Shown here: positions 52,204 to 61,578 of the stretch, piece after piece
How the letters are laid out: each line of letters begins with the position of its first letter
Position numbering within the stretch: position 1 is the first letter of the stretch
Origin: RHLJ01 sp965222205
Lineage (GTDB): Bacteria; Bacteroidota; Rhodothermia; Balneolales; Balneolaceae
Direction of reading: 5' to 3'
Assembly (NCBI GenBank): GCA_965222205.1
Contig: OZ244932.1
Location: 1,488,001 to 1,552,000 of the forward strand
DNA: 64,000 bases
Made by a program: the position numbers and the translations under genes
The notes under the pieces: model-generated
The model's database searches: none
Told to the model about the DNA's origin: nothing
The model's input: only the letters and a program-made list of their open reading frames with translations

Positions 52204-53223
52204 ATGGAGGTTTCATCTCTTAAGGAGCTTTATTCGAGGGTAAGCGAACACGTTGAAACTGTGTTCGTGGTTCCTTTAATCCGGAATTCTTTTCCTAAAA
52301 CAGATTACCTTTTTCTTCTATACAAAAATCTCATTAATGATCCCGGGATCACAGTAAAAAGCATCAGTGTATTTGCTCACTTTCGTTTTGTATTCAAGTC
52401 TCTCTTTTCAAAAAGAACCATACTCCATTATCACTGGCTTGAGTTTCAGGATACCAAAGCACTTCTTGGAATGCCTTATAAGCTACTTTGTATTGGCCTG
52501 TATAGTTTGTTCAATGGGACTATTATTTGGACCGTACACAATCTTAAACCACATGATCAAAAACTTCCAGAGCTACATCTTAAAATTCATAAATGGATGT
52601 CTAAAAGAGTTTCTCTGATTCATATCCATTCGAAAAACTCCGTCACTTTAGTAAGTAAATTATATGATGTATCACCCGATAAAATAGTAGTTCTTAAGCA
52701 TCCGGAATTTCCAGCTGAAATAAAACCTCAGGAGGCAGAACGTAAAGAATTTCTGTCACTCTATGGAGATGGAAGAGTAGATTTGCAATCTCCTGTCTTT
52801 CTGATATTTGGAGGGTTGAGCGAGTACAAAGGCATCAGGGAAATCATCGAAGTTTTGATTTCTGAGGACGCAAATTTCACTTTGATAATTGCCGGATATG
52901 TAAAAAAGGGACAGGAATCCCTTCATAGATTTATCGTCGAAAAAACCATTGATGATTCGAGAGTGATTTATATACCATCCTTCATTCCCGAAGAACATTA
53001 TTCTTTGCTCTTAAACTCTGCTGATGTATGCATATTCAACTATAATGAGATTCTGTCTTCGGGAGGAGCGCAAATGGCTCTTGCTTATAAAAAGAGAATT
53101 ATTGCTCCAAATAAAGGTGATCTCAGGGAACTCAAAAACCATTCTAATGTCTCTCTTTTTGAAACCCGGCACGAAATGCTGAATTTTATAAAACTTGAAC
53201 TGGAACGAAAAGTTCATGAGTAA
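52204..53223 (+). CDS. Glycosyltransferase, GT4-like (GT-B fold)
   Basis: A 339-residue enzyme. LHYHWLEFQD and TVHNLKPHDQ are in the acceptor half, and LIFGGLSEYKGIREIIEVL begins the nucleotide-sugar half. The usual EPFG(E-x7-E)-type motif is replaced by DVCIFNYNEILSSGGAQMALAYKKRIIAP, in the expected position. It would add sugar to a lipid-linked glycan on the cytosolic side. It precedes the flippase gene with an eight-base overlap. Confidence 0.85.
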   Translation: MEVSSLKELYSRVSEHVETVFVVPLIRNSFPKTDYLFLLYKNLINDPGITVKSISVFAHFRFVFKSLFSKRTILHYHWLEFQDTKALLGMPYKLLCIGLYSLFNGTIIWTVHNLKPHDQKLPELHLKIHKWMSKRVSLIHIHSKNSVTLVSKLYDVSPDKIVVLKHPEFPAEIKPQEAERKEFLSLYGDGRVDLQSPVFLIFGGLSEYKGIREIIEVLISEDANFTLIIAGYVKKGQESLHRFIVEKTIDDSRVIYIPSFIPEEHYSLLLNSADVCIFNYNEILSSGGAQMALAYKKRIIAPNKGDLRELKNHSNVSLFETRHEMLNFIKLELERKVHE

Positions 53224-54619
53224 ACTCACTCAAAAAATAGCAAGGATTGCTTTTGGGGATATTTTCGGCCGTGGGATTGGGTTTGCTACAACCATCTATC
53301 TGGCCCGAACGTTAGGGAGTGAAGCCTTTGGTATGTTAACGATAGGTCTCTCCTTTCTGGGGTATGCTATATGGGTTTCCGATCTTGGTTTGTTGAATAT
53401 AGGAGCGCGGGAAGTAGCTAAAGAACCCCTGAAAAGAATCTTCAGAGCCAAGGAGGTTTTTCTTCTCAAAATTGTGCTCGGAATCCTCGTATTCGGGTTT
53501 AGTTTTTTAATTATTCCAACTTTTGAGATCCCCGAGGAGCAGAAAGAAATTATACAAGGCTTCATGTATTCATTGATACCTTATGCCCTTTTGATGGAGT
53601 GGTATTACAACGGGAAACAATATTTTGGTAAAGTAGCCTTTTCGAAAATTGCTCACAGCAGCCTTTATTTAATTCTGGTTTTGCTTTTTGTTCATTCCAG
53701 AGAAGACCTTTCCCTTGTTCCTGTGGTTTATGCCATTGGAATCAGTTTCTCCGCATTTGTACTTGGAGCGTACTCCTTTAAAGAGAACCCTTTTGAACTC
53801 CCAGCCCGTGGTTGGGCTGTAATTAAAGATTTATTTCAATCCGCTTTAACACTGGGTAGTGGAGACTTTTTTAAAAGAATGCTCCAGCTCCTTCCTCCTT
53901 TGTTAATCGGATTTTTGCTTTCGGCGAATGATGCGGGAATTTATGGGGCTGCTATCCGAATTATTTTTATCGCCATGCTTATTGATCGCATTTTTGTACA
54001 TCTTTTACTGCCGAATTTAGCTTCCCAATGGATTGAAAATATTTCTCTGGCAAAATCGAATGTCCGAATTGCCTCCAGGTTATTACTTTTGATTGGAAGC
54101 GTACTTGCTTTAGGCATCGCCATCTCTTCACCTGTACTAATTGAGTGGATTTATGGAAATGAGTATGTGCTAAGCTCCCCTGTCCTTTCGATCCTGACAG
54201 TCTTCTTATTTTTCACTTTTCTGAACAGCTTATTTTCTACCGGACTCTTAGCTATCGGAAAAGATCAGGAATACTTCAATTCATCATTATTTGCCGGTAT
54301 TATTTCCGCAACAATTATGATTCTGGCTTCAACAACCGGTGATCTTTATTTGGTAGCAGTTTCGGTTGCAATTTCTGAAGTAATATTTACCGGTTTTGCT
54401 TTATTCTGGTTTAGAAAACATGTATCTCTTAAAATCATCGGGAAAACAACTATAACTATCTTGATTGCCGCGGGACTTTATTCTTTATCACTAAACTTTG
54501 ATCTCTATCCCATTTTGGAAGCTTTTGTTTTTTCTATCATATTAATTCCCTTGCTTCTCATCTTTCGGGTTATCAATAGCAACGACCTTTTCTGGTTAAT
54601 AGAAAAACTGAAATCATGA
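53216..54619 (+). CDS. Lipid-linked oligosaccharide flippase (Wzx/MATE-like)
   Basis: About 467 residues from ATG 53216. Twelve or more membrane segments; GRGIGFATTIYLARTLGSEAFGMLTIGLSFLGYAIWVSDLGL is the polysaccharide-biosynthesis-protein family N-terminus. The later LINIG..REVAKEP-like loop and alternating charged loops fit O-antigen translocases. It moves an undecaprenyl-linked repeat unit across the inner membrane. It overlaps both neighbours. Confidence 0.92.
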   Translation: MSKLTQKIARIAFGDIFGRGIGFATTIYLARTLGSEAFGMLTIGLSFLGYAIWVSDLGLLNIGAREVAKEPLKRIFRAKEVFLLKIVLGILVFGFSFLIIPTFEIPEEQKEIIQGFMYSLIPYALLMEWYYNGKQYFGKVAFSKIAHSSLYLILVLLFVHSREDLSLVPVVYAIGISFSAFVLGAYSFKENPFELPARGWAVIKDLFQSALTLGSGDFFKRMLQLLPPLLIGFLLSANDAGIYGAAIRIIFIAMLIDRIFVHLLLPNLASQWIENISLAKSNVRIASRLLLLIGSVLALGIAISSPVLIEWIYGNEYVLSSPVLSILTVFLFFTFLNSLFSTGLLAIGKDQEYFNSSLFAGIISATIMILASTTGDLYLVAVSVAISEVIFTGFALFWFRKHVSLKIIGKTTITILIAAGLYSLSLNFDLYPILEAFVFSIILIPLLLIFRVINSNDLFWLIEKLKS

Positions 54620-56160
54620 GACATCTTTGTATAGGGATTCTTGAACTCACTCCGGGCTGGAAATCTATCCTTGATCAAATCGGAGTTTGGTACGAGGAAA
54701 TAGAAGCTTTTGATAATTTACTCACTTCCTATTCCGTAATAATTATAAATAAACCTGTTTCGGAAGAAGTTGAGCATAAGTTGCATGAATTTAATGATGC
54801 AGGAGGATCCGTCTTTGAAACTCCTAACGGTGATACGTTTTCGCATGCCCGGTTTACAGTTACTAAGAAGGTTAAAAGTATAATCAACAATGGAAATATT
54901 CCCTTTCTGGATCATATCTCATTTCTGGATATTTATTCTGAAGCACATCTGTACAACGGACAGACCAATTTTAACGGACTCATAGATTTTGAGAAAATCG
55001 AAGGTGGCATAGTTTGTAATTTTGGAGTTAACCCCGATGAACTGATTGCCAATAACGAGTATACCCGAAAGAGATTCTTCTTCAAAGAAGGAAAACACCC
55101 GGATGAATTAGTAAGCCGCGTCTCAAAAAAGGAAATGGCCGATTTAATTACTTCGTTGCTTAAAGAACTTCATTTTCAGCAAGAACTCCCCTTTGTAAAT
55201 AAATGGATTTCGCCGAAAGAACAACCTGTTTTTGCTTTTCGTGTTGATAGCGATTTTGGTGATAAAGAATCAATCAAAACTCTTCATGAAATTGGAAAAA
55301 CTAACCAAATTCCTATAACCTGGTTTCTGCACGTTCAAGCTCACGAAGACTGGCTTAACGTATTTCATGAATTTGAAGGACAGGAAATTGCGCTTCATGG
55401 ATATGAACACAGCACTTCTACTTCCTACGAACAGGTGTTTAACAACATAGAAAAAGGGCTTCAACTACTTAAGGATGCTGGCTTTTCCCCTGAAGGATTC
55501 TGCGTTCCTTATGGAATCTGGAACAAAGCCCTGGCTGAAGTTCTCCATAAATTTGACTTCAAATACAGTTCGGAGTTTACAGTTTGTTATGACGGAACCC
55601 CATTTTATCCAATTCATTATGAGAAGGAAACCGATACTCTTCAAGTACCAATTCACCCGATATGTACCGGAAGCCTGAACCGAAAAGATGCTTCGCTCAA
55701 GGAAATGAAGGAGTACTTTTCAGAAGTTTTAGAAAACAAACGAAACAGGCATGAAAACATAGTGCTTTATCATCACCCGTTACAAACTGGTACTGAGGTC
55801 TGGAATGAGATTTTTTCTAAAGTTAATGACCTGAAATTGACCAAACTTAGTTTTAAGGAGTATGCCTTTTTCTGGAAAAAGAGGATCAGTGCTCAATATT
55901 CAGCATCCATCGATACCGCAAATAATGCGCTAAGCTTTTCGGGAGAGTTGGAGGATATCTTCATCCAGGTTTCGAATTCACACACCTCTTTTGAGTTGAT
56001 ACAAGCAAACGGAGATAACGAAGTTAAAAATTCCGGTGAATTTAAGTATCATACCCATGCTAAGAAGTTGACAGAATCAGAATTTAAAGAGCTTAAAGGT
56101 AGTAAGTTACAACTCATTAAAACTTCTTTACTGGATTGGAAGAATCGTATAAAATTATGA
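54616..56160 (+). CDS. NodB-type polysaccharide deacetylase with extra N-terminal domain
   Basis: A 514-residue protein. Residues about 205-410 hold the NodB barrel: FAFRVDSDFGDKESIKTL (catalytic/metal Asp pair), LHGYEHSTSTS (metal His pair), FCVPYGIWN and NIVLYHHPLQTG. The N-terminal about 190 residues (LCIGILELTPGWKSILDQIG) resemble a small alpha/beta domain of unknown role. It has no signal peptide, so it may act on cytosolic glycan intermediates. It overlaps flippase and GT4 genes. Confidence 0.85.
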   Translation: MRHLCIGILELTPGWKSILDQIGVWYEEIEAFDNLLTSYSVIIINKPVSEEVEHKLHEFNDAGGSVFETPNGDTFSHARFTVTKKVKSIINNGNIPFLDHISFLDIYSEAHLYNGQTNFNGLIDFEKIEGGIVCNFGVNPDELIANNEYTRKRFFFKEGKHPDELVSRVSKKEMADLITSLLKELHFQQELPFVNKWISPKEQPVFAFRVDSDFGDKESIKTLHEIGKTNQIPITWFLHVQAHEDWLNVFHEFEGQEIALHGYEHSTSTSYEQVFNNIEKGLQLLKDAGFSPEGFCVPYGIWNKALAEVLHKFDFKYSSEFTVCYDGTPFYPIHYEKETDTLQVPIHPICTGSLNRKDASLKEMKEYFSEVLENKRNRHENIVLYHHPLQTGTEVWNEIFSKVNDLKLTKLSFKEYAFFWKKRISAQYSASIDTANNALSFSGELEDIFIQVSNSHTSFELIQANGDNEVKNSGEFKYHTHAKKLTESEFKELKGSKLQLIKTSLLDWKNRIKL

Positions 56161-57176
56161 AAGTAGGATTTATAGCTCCTTTGGGAATAGCTGCTGTTAA
56201 TGGAGGCGTTCGAACCCAGGCACTTCAAACTGCGGAAGCTCTTCGTAAACTTAATGTAGAAATCGAATTTATTAGCCCCTGGCAGGAAGGAATACAAGCC
56301 AATATCGTACATGTATTTGCAGCCGGACCTGAAACCCTTGGAATTCTTAAGCGATGCTCAGAACTGGGAATCAAAACCGTGCTCTCCCCTATCTTTTTTT
56401 CGAACCGTTCTGCTGCAACCATCACTTCCAGCCTGAAAGCTGAGAAAATACTTTCCAAAGTAGGATCAGGAATACGATCCGATTTTGGAATTAAAGCAGA
56501 AACCTGCAGAATAGCCGATCTGCTTCTTCCCAACACCACAGCCGAGGCTGAACTAATTGAAAAAGGATTTGGAATCGATTCTTCAAAAATTAAAGTAATT
56601 CCAAATGGTGTAGAAACTCGTTTTGCAGATTCCACCCCTGATTCTTTCCGTGAGAAATATGGCTTAAAAGATTTTGTACTCATCGTTGGTCAGGTCGGTG
56701 CTGCCAGAAAGAATGTGATCAAGCTTCTTGAAGCTGCTCCTCAGATTAATACTCCCGTGGTTGTCATCGGCTCTTTATATGATGACGAATACGGTCAACG
56801 ATGTAAAAAGCTAGCTGATACGGCTGGAAACGTTACTTTCATTGATACACTCACACACGACTCTGAGCTATTATCTTCGGCTTACGCGGCTTGTCATACT
56901 TTTGTACTTCCTTCATTATATGAAACACCCGGAATTGCCGCCATGGAAGCTGCGCTTGCTGGAGCTAACATTGCTATTACAGAAAGAGGTGGAACCAAGG
57001 ACTACTTTCAGGATTGGGCGGAATACCTGAATCCGGATTCTGCTGAATCCATTGCTGAAGCTATAAATTCATCTCTCGGAAAAGAGAAAAACCCGACCTT
57101 AAAGAATCATATCCTTGATCATTTTAGTTGGAACGAAGTTGGTAAAAAAACTCTGGGAGCATACAGTAAGCTTTAA
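56157..57176 (+). CDS. Glycosyltransferase, GT4 family
   Basis: About 339 residues from ATG 56157 (four-base overlap with the deacetylase; the frame start at 56136 is unlikely). MKVGFIAPLGIAAVNGGVRTQALQ starts the acceptor half; VLIVGQVGAARKNVIKLLEAAP, VIGSLYDDEY and FVLPSLYETPGIAAMEAALAG (EPFG-type motif as ETPG) form the donor half. The last gene of the envelope operon; its TAA and that of convergent pssA overlap on opposite strands. Confidence 0.9.
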   Translation: MKVGFIAPLGIAAVNGGVRTQALQTAEALRKLNVEIEFISPWQEGIQANIVHVFAAGPETLGILKRCSELGIKTVLSPIFFSNRSAATITSSLKAEKILSKVGSGIRSDFGIKAETCRIADLLLPNTTAEAELIEKGFGIDSSKIKVIPNGVETRFADSTPDSFREKYGLKDFVLIVGQVGAARKNVIKLLEAAPQINTPVVVIGSLYDDEYGQRCKKLADTAGNVTFIDTLTHDSELLSSAYAACHTFVLPSLYETPGIAAMEAALAGANIAITERGGTKDYFQDWAEYLNPDSAESIAEAINSSLGKEKNPTLKNHILDHFSWNEVGKKTLGAYSKL

Positions 57177-58000
57177 CTGTAATCCTGAAAAGGCTCCTCT
57201 TCCCCCGTATACTCTGAGCTAAAAAATTTGATAGCCGCTGTAATTACCGCTCTTGAAATATAGATTAGAATTACCGCCATCAATCCATATTCCTGGAAAG
57301 TAACGATCAAAATCAGGTAGACAAAAAACAGCAGAAATGACCACTTTTTGTTCTTGATGGATTCTTTATCAAAACGAGGGATTTTTTCGAACTGAATAGT
57401 ACTTACCATCAGAAAAGAAACAATCACAACAACAGGAATCAGCACGCTATTTACGCCATTTTTAAAGTAATCGAAAAGATATAAATCGTCTCTAAAAGTG
57501 AGGAAAAATGCAACCAGAATAATGGCTACTGATGGAATCGGAAGCCCCGTAAAATAGCCTGCTGATGGCTGAAGTCGAGCATTTACGTTAAAACGAGCTA
57601 ACCGCACTGCTCCACAAAGCGGGGGAACTGCACTTACTAATACACCCAATAATCCATATTCGTGGAGGGAAAAAGTATAAATTAAAAACCCGGGAGCTAC
57701 ACCGAACGAAACCATATCGCTCAACGAATCCAGTTCGATTCCAAAATCGCTGTCTGCATCAGCAAGCCGGGCCATTAGTCCATCGAATACATCAAACATA
57801 CCTGCAGCCATGATCAACCAGGCTCCACGAAATAAATCTCCCTCAGATATTGAAATGATGGCCAGAAAGCCAGAGAAAAGATTCATCAGCGTAAAGAAGC
57901 TGGGCACAGCTATCCGTTTATTAACCGGCGGTCTACTCTCCTTAATCCGCTCTCTTTTTTTCTTGAAGCTGTTATATTTCTTTTGGATAGGATATTTCAT
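57173..58000 (-). CDS. pssA: CDP-diacylglycerol-serine O-phosphatidyltransferase
   Basis: A 275-residue integral membrane enzyme making phosphatidylserine. The CDP-alcohol motif is complete: DVFDGLMARLADADSDFGIELDSLSD (about 77-102). Seven or eight membrane segments follow; VPSFFTLMNLFSGFLAI is the N-terminal segment. It is next to psd, one base apart, so phosphatidylserine is made and decarboxylated by products of the same operon. Confidence 0.95.
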   Translation of the reverse strand: MKYPIQKKYNSFKKKRERIKESRPPVNKRIAVPSFFTLMNLFSGFLAIISISEGDLFRGAWLIMAAGMFDVFDGLMARLADADSDFGIELDSLSDMVSFGVAPGFLIYTFSLHEYGLLGVLVSAVPPLCGAVRLARFNVNARLQPSAGYFTGLPIPSVAIILVAFFLTFRDDLYLFDYFKNGVNSVLIPVVVIVSFLMVSTIQFEKIPRFDKESIKNKKWSFLLFFVYLILIVTFQEYGLMAVILIYISRAVITAAIKFFSSEYTGEEEPFQDYS

Positions 58001-58001
58001 C

Positions 58002-58652
58002 TTAGTTTATCTGTCCCAAAATTGACTGTCCTGCCCACGTGCGATCCCCTTCTTTAACCTGAATGTCTACATTTCCGGGGACAATCACATCCATCCTGCT
58101 ACCAAATTTCATCATCCCGAAACGATCTCCTGCAACCAGATCATCTCCTTCATTAATATGATACACAATTCTCCTCGCCAGGAATCCGGTAATTTGTTTA
58201 AAGAATAATTTGGTTCCAGAGCCATGCAAAACTCCAAAATCTGCACGTTCATTTTCAATCGAAGCATTTTCATCCCAAGCCATAAGGTATTTGCCAGGAT
58301 GATATTTCAGATATTCAAGTTTCCCGGAAATCGGATTTCTGTTCACGTGTACATTCAGTGGAGAAAGAAAGATACTTATCTGAGTTGCTTTGGTTTTCAG
58401 GTATACATCTTCCTCTATTTCTTTGATGAGAACTACTTTTCCATCTGCCGGAGATATGATTAGATTTTCGCCCTTTGGAGTTTCCCGATCTGGATCTCTG
58501 AAGAAATAGATCACGATTCCCCATAAAACAGCAACGCTTCCCGAGAGTATATAGGCCAACCATTCAGGGAGAAAATTAAATGTGAGATAAACGACCCCGA
58601 TCAATACAATCGTGGCCAGAGCCATAGTTGAATACCCTTCGCGTGCAAACAT
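58002..58652 (-). CDS. psd: Phosphatidylserine decarboxylase, short (archaeal-type) form
   Basis: A 216-residue proenzyme making phosphatidylethanolamine. ISPADGKVVLIKEI and SIFLSPLNVHVNRNPISG are family motifs, and the Gly-Ser autocleavage site is in MMKFGSRMDVIVPG (about residue 184-193). Cleavage gives the pyruvoyl alpha chain. Two membrane segments precede it. It forms a pair with pssA. Confidence 0.95.
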   Translation of the reverse strand: MFAREGYSTMALATIVLIGVVYLTFNFLPEWLAYILSGSVAVLWGIVIYFFRDPDRETPKGENLIISPADGKVVLIKEIEEDVYLKTKATQISIFLSPLNVHVNRNPISGKLEYLKYHPGKYLMAWDENASIENERADFGVLHGSGTKLFFKQITGFLARRIVYHINEGDDLVAGDRFGMMKFGSRMDVIVPGNVDIQVKEGDRTWAGQSILGQIN

Positions 58653-58653
58653 A

Positions 58654-59988
58654 TTAAAAGTACTTCAGTACATCATTAAAGATCACAAAAACCATCAAGG
58701 TTAGCAGAACGATGAATCCAATATTTTGTGCCACAATTTTCACTTTTTCGGATGGCTCTTTGCGTACAATTCCTTCATAAATGAGGAATACTAAATGCCC
58801 TCCATCTAAAGCCGGAATTGGAAGAATATTCATTATAGCTAGGGTAATACTAAGTAAAGCAGTAATCTGCCAAAATCCATTCCATCCTTGTTGATCAGTA
58901 GCTTCACGTGTAATACTAGCGATGGCGATTGGACCACCCAAATTCTGACGAACTGAAATGTCCCCCGAAATCATTCTGGAAAATCCGCCGATTATTCCTG
59001 TAGTCTGTTCCCAGGTTTGGTTCCAGCCCTCTCCGATTGAAGCTATAAGCCCTAATTGAACATGTTCTCCACCTGCCATATCCAGTGTGGGCCTGCCTAC
59101 CCCTAGTTGATTAGACTCTGGGTCCGGAGCAATAGAGGCAGTGAAAATTGAATCTCCACGCTTAATGGTGAAATCCATTTCTTTGCCTTCAGCTGAAGTA
59201 ATAATGTTGGTAAGTTGAATCCAATACTTCACTTCAACACTGTCAATTTCAATAATTTTATCCCCGGCTTTTAATCCTGCATCATCGGCAGGTGTTCCCA
59301 GAGAAACACTGGAAATTTGACTAGGCCAGGCGTACGCGGCACTAATAAATCCTCTTGTTTGGAGACTATCCAAAATACTTGAAGGTACATTAATATCTAT
59401 CTCCTGCCCATTTCGTAATACCTGATAGGAAAGATTACTTGCAGTAATTTGCGATGGGGCTACTAAGTCCTCAAAAGCCTCTACACTCTCTCCATTCACT
59501 CCAATAATCTTATCATCCATCTGAAAACCCAGCTCTTCTAAAAGGCTGCCTTCGGGAATATATAGTCCTTCAACGTTCTCTAAAGGGAGAGTTAGTTTAC
59601 CATTGGAAATTGTCATCCCCGTAAAAATGAAAAACGCCAGAATCATGTTGAAGATTACTCCAGCGGTAATTACAATCATTCGTTGCCAAACCGGTTTACT
59701 TCGGTATTCCCATGGCTCCGGTTCCTTTTCAAGAAATTCAGTATCCATACTTTCGTCTACCATTCCTGAAATTTTAACATATCCACCAAGTGGAGTAGCA
59801 CCAATACAATAATCGGTATCCCCTTTCTGGAAGCCCCATATTCTGGGAGGAAATCCAACCGAGAAGCGCTCAACCCTCATACCGAAAAGTTTAGCTGCAA
59901 GGAAATGTCCCAGCTCATGAATGAACACTAAAATCATTAGCGCTCCCATGAAGATTCCAATGGTCTTTAAAATGTCTACTATTTCCAT
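58654..59988 (-). CDS. rseP: RseP-type site-2 membrane metalloprotease
   Basis: A 444-residue S2P protease cleaving membrane proteins, for example anti-sigma factors. The zinc site is in FIHELGHFLAAKLFG (His about residues 24 and 28); GATPLGGYVKISGM follows. A PDZ region (about 200-290, SSVSLGTPADDAGLKAGDKIIEI) lies in the middle, and NILPIPALDGGHLVFLIYE is the second catalytic motif. One base separates it from dxr, as often seen. Confidence 0.96.
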   Translation of the reverse strand: MEIVDILKTIGIFMGALMILVFIHELGHFLAAKLFGMRVERFSVGFPPRIWGFQKGDTDYCIGATPLGGYVKISGMVDESMDTEFLEKEPEPWEYRSKPVWQRMIVITAGVIFNMILAFFIFTGMTISNGKLTLPLENVEGLYIPEGSLLEELGFQMDDKIIGVNGESVEAFEDLVAPSQITASNLSYQVLRNGQEIDINVPSSILDSLQTRGFISAAYAWPSQISSVSLGTPADDAGLKAGDKIIEIDSVEVKYWIQLTNIITSAEGKEMDFTIKRGDSIFTASIAPDPESNQLGVGRPTLDMAGGEHVQLGLIASIGEGWNQTWEQTTGIIGGFSRMISGDISVRQNLGGPIAIASITREATDQQGWNGFWQITALLSITLAIMNILPIPALDGGHLVFLIYEGIVRKEPSEKVKIVAQNIGFIVLLTLMVFVIFNDVLKYF

Positions 59989-59989
59989 A

Positions 59990-61138
59990 TTATTTTATTC
60001 CGGAGGCGTAGGCTCTCGTTTCTTTATCTATTTCTTTTAATAACTCAACATTTAAGGTGTGTTGAGAGGATATTTTATCTAAACTTTTTTCAACTATTTT
60101 CGGGATGTCAATATAACCAATTTCTTCATTCAAAAAGCGTTGAACAGCGACTTCATTTGCAGCATTTAACACTGTTGGTGCAACCCCGCCTGATTCGATA
60201 GAATCCATCGCAAGTTTCACACAAGGAAACCGCTCATAATCAACGGGTTCAAAGGTTAGTTCGTGTGTTTGAGACCAATCCATACGGGGAGTTTCCAGAG
60301 GAAGTCGGCCGGGATAACTCAACGCATAGATAATTGGTACTTTCATATCCGGAGGACCAAGTTGAGCCTTACTCGATCCATCTGTAAAGGTTACGATCGA
60401 GTGAATAATGCTTTGTGGATGAATTACAGGCTCGATCTTTTCCACAGGTAGATCAAACAACCAGTGTGCTTCAATAATCTCCAGACCTTTGTTCATCATA
60501 GTGGAAGAATCTATCGTGATTTTTGCTCCCATCTCCCAGTTAGGGTGATTTAAAGCCTGAGCTTTAGTAACGTTCTTCATTTGTTGAAGAGAAAACTCTC
60601 TGAAAGGTCCTCCACTGGCAGTAATCACAATCTTCTCGATAGTATCTTGGGATTCACCAATAAGGCATTGAAGCATTGCACTGTGCTCAGAATCGATAGG
60701 AATAAGCTTTGACGATGAGTTCTTAAGCGCGTCAAAAATGATCTCGCCACCAACTACCAAAGATTCTTTGTTGGCCAATGCTATTTTCTTCCCGTGTTTG
60801 ATGGCTTCAAGAGTGGGTGTAAATCCGGCAAAGCCTACCAAACAATTCATTACAGTATCAACATTTGGCAGAGACGCAAGATTTGTTAATTCGTTAAATC
60901 CGGCAAATAATTGAGTACCTGTCTGAACACCTTCTTCCAATTTTTTGAATAAACCCTCCTTACAAATAAGCCCGAATTCTGGTTTAAATTCATTTATTTG
61001 TTCTATAAGTAATTCAACATTTCTGTTTGCTGAAAGAGCAACGACGTCAAAAATCTCAGGGTGTTGCCGTACGATCTCTAATGCCTGAGTTCCAATCGAT
61101 CCCGTTGATCCAAGAATAGCCAGTCTTTGTTTCGTCAA
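59990..61138 (-). CDS. dxr: 1-deoxy-D-xylulose-5-phosphate reductoisomerase
   Basis: A 382-residue NADPH enzyme of the MEP isoprenoid pathway. LAILGSTGSIGTQALEIV is the cofactor site, LANKESLVVGG and PIDSEHSAMLQCL the metal region, TASGGPFRE the loop and MNKGLEIIEAHWLFDL the substrate site. TTG at 61138 is the start, with AAGAGA just upstream on the minus strand. It begins the operon dxr-rseP-psd-pssA. Confidence 0.97.
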   Translation of the reverse strand: MTKQRLAILGSTGSIGTQALEIVRQHPEIFDVVALSANRNVELLIEQINEFKPEFGLICKEGLFKKLEEGVQTGTQLFAGFNELTNLASLPNVDTVMNCLVGFAGFTPTLEAIKHGKKIALANKESLVVGGEIIFDALKNSSSKLIPIDSEHSAMLQCLIGESQDTIEKIVITASGGPFREFSLQQMKNVTKAQALNHPNWEMGAKITIDSSTMMNKGLEIIEAHWLFDLPVEKIEPVIHPQSIIHSIVTFTDGSSKAQLGPPDMKVPIIYALSYPGRLPLETPRMDWSQTHELTFEPVDYERFPCVKLAMDSIESGGVAPTVLNAANEVAVQRFLNEEIGYIDIPKIVEKSLDKISSQHTLNVELLKEIDKETRAYASGIK

Positions 61139-61350
61139 AATCTCTTCTTTTTTTGTTGCACACTTAAGTTAAAATATCTCACATCTTAATTCATTCTTTA
61201 TAAGAATAATTTCATACAGGCAGTTTTCATTTTTTTAAGAGCCTTTTCTTACAACAAAAAGTACTTGCGCTCAGACATATTTCTGGTACTACCGATAAAA
61301 AAAATGAAAACCTTTCTTTTTTAGCCATAATGAGACTTTTTCAATTTTAA

Positions 61351-61359
61351 TGTGGATAA
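61351..61359. other. Perfect DnaA box in the 61139-61578 intergenic region
   Basis: TGTGGATAA is the exact reverse complement of the TTATCCACA DnaA box. Two weaker similar strings (AGTGGGAAA, TGTGGGAAA) follow within 25 bases, in an AT-rich stretch. No dnaA, gyrB or other origin gene is in the window, so this may be an accessory site or chance rather than oriC. Confidence 0.5.
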
Positions 61360-61397
61360 CTTAGTGGGAAAGTTGTGGGAAAGTAATGCTTTTTTCT

Positions 61398-61557
61398 GTT
61401 GACTAATCTTCAGGGATTGTGCTAATTCACTAGTGAACACAGTCAACGAGGACGCTACGGCAAAATCGTTGATCAGACTGGCAAATCCCGAAGTCTGGTT
61501 GTTCAGAACCTTTTCAAACCGAAAAATCTGAATAAATGAGTCCCGGGTATTTTTTTT
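61398..61557 (+). ncRNA. Candidate structured small RNA
   Basis: In this gene-free stretch GTTGACT (61398-61404) and AGTCAAC (61441-61447) pair, enclosing the perfect palindrome TTCACTAGTGAA (61426-61437). A second hairpin CAGACT/AGTCTG spans 61474-61497. A run of eight T (61550-61557) preceded by CCCGGG gives a possible plus-strand end. No known family (6S, SRP, RNase P, tmRNA) is matched by motif. The call rests only on folding potential. Confidence 0.3.
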
Positions 61558-61578
61558 ATGCCCTTCAGTTTTTCCATT

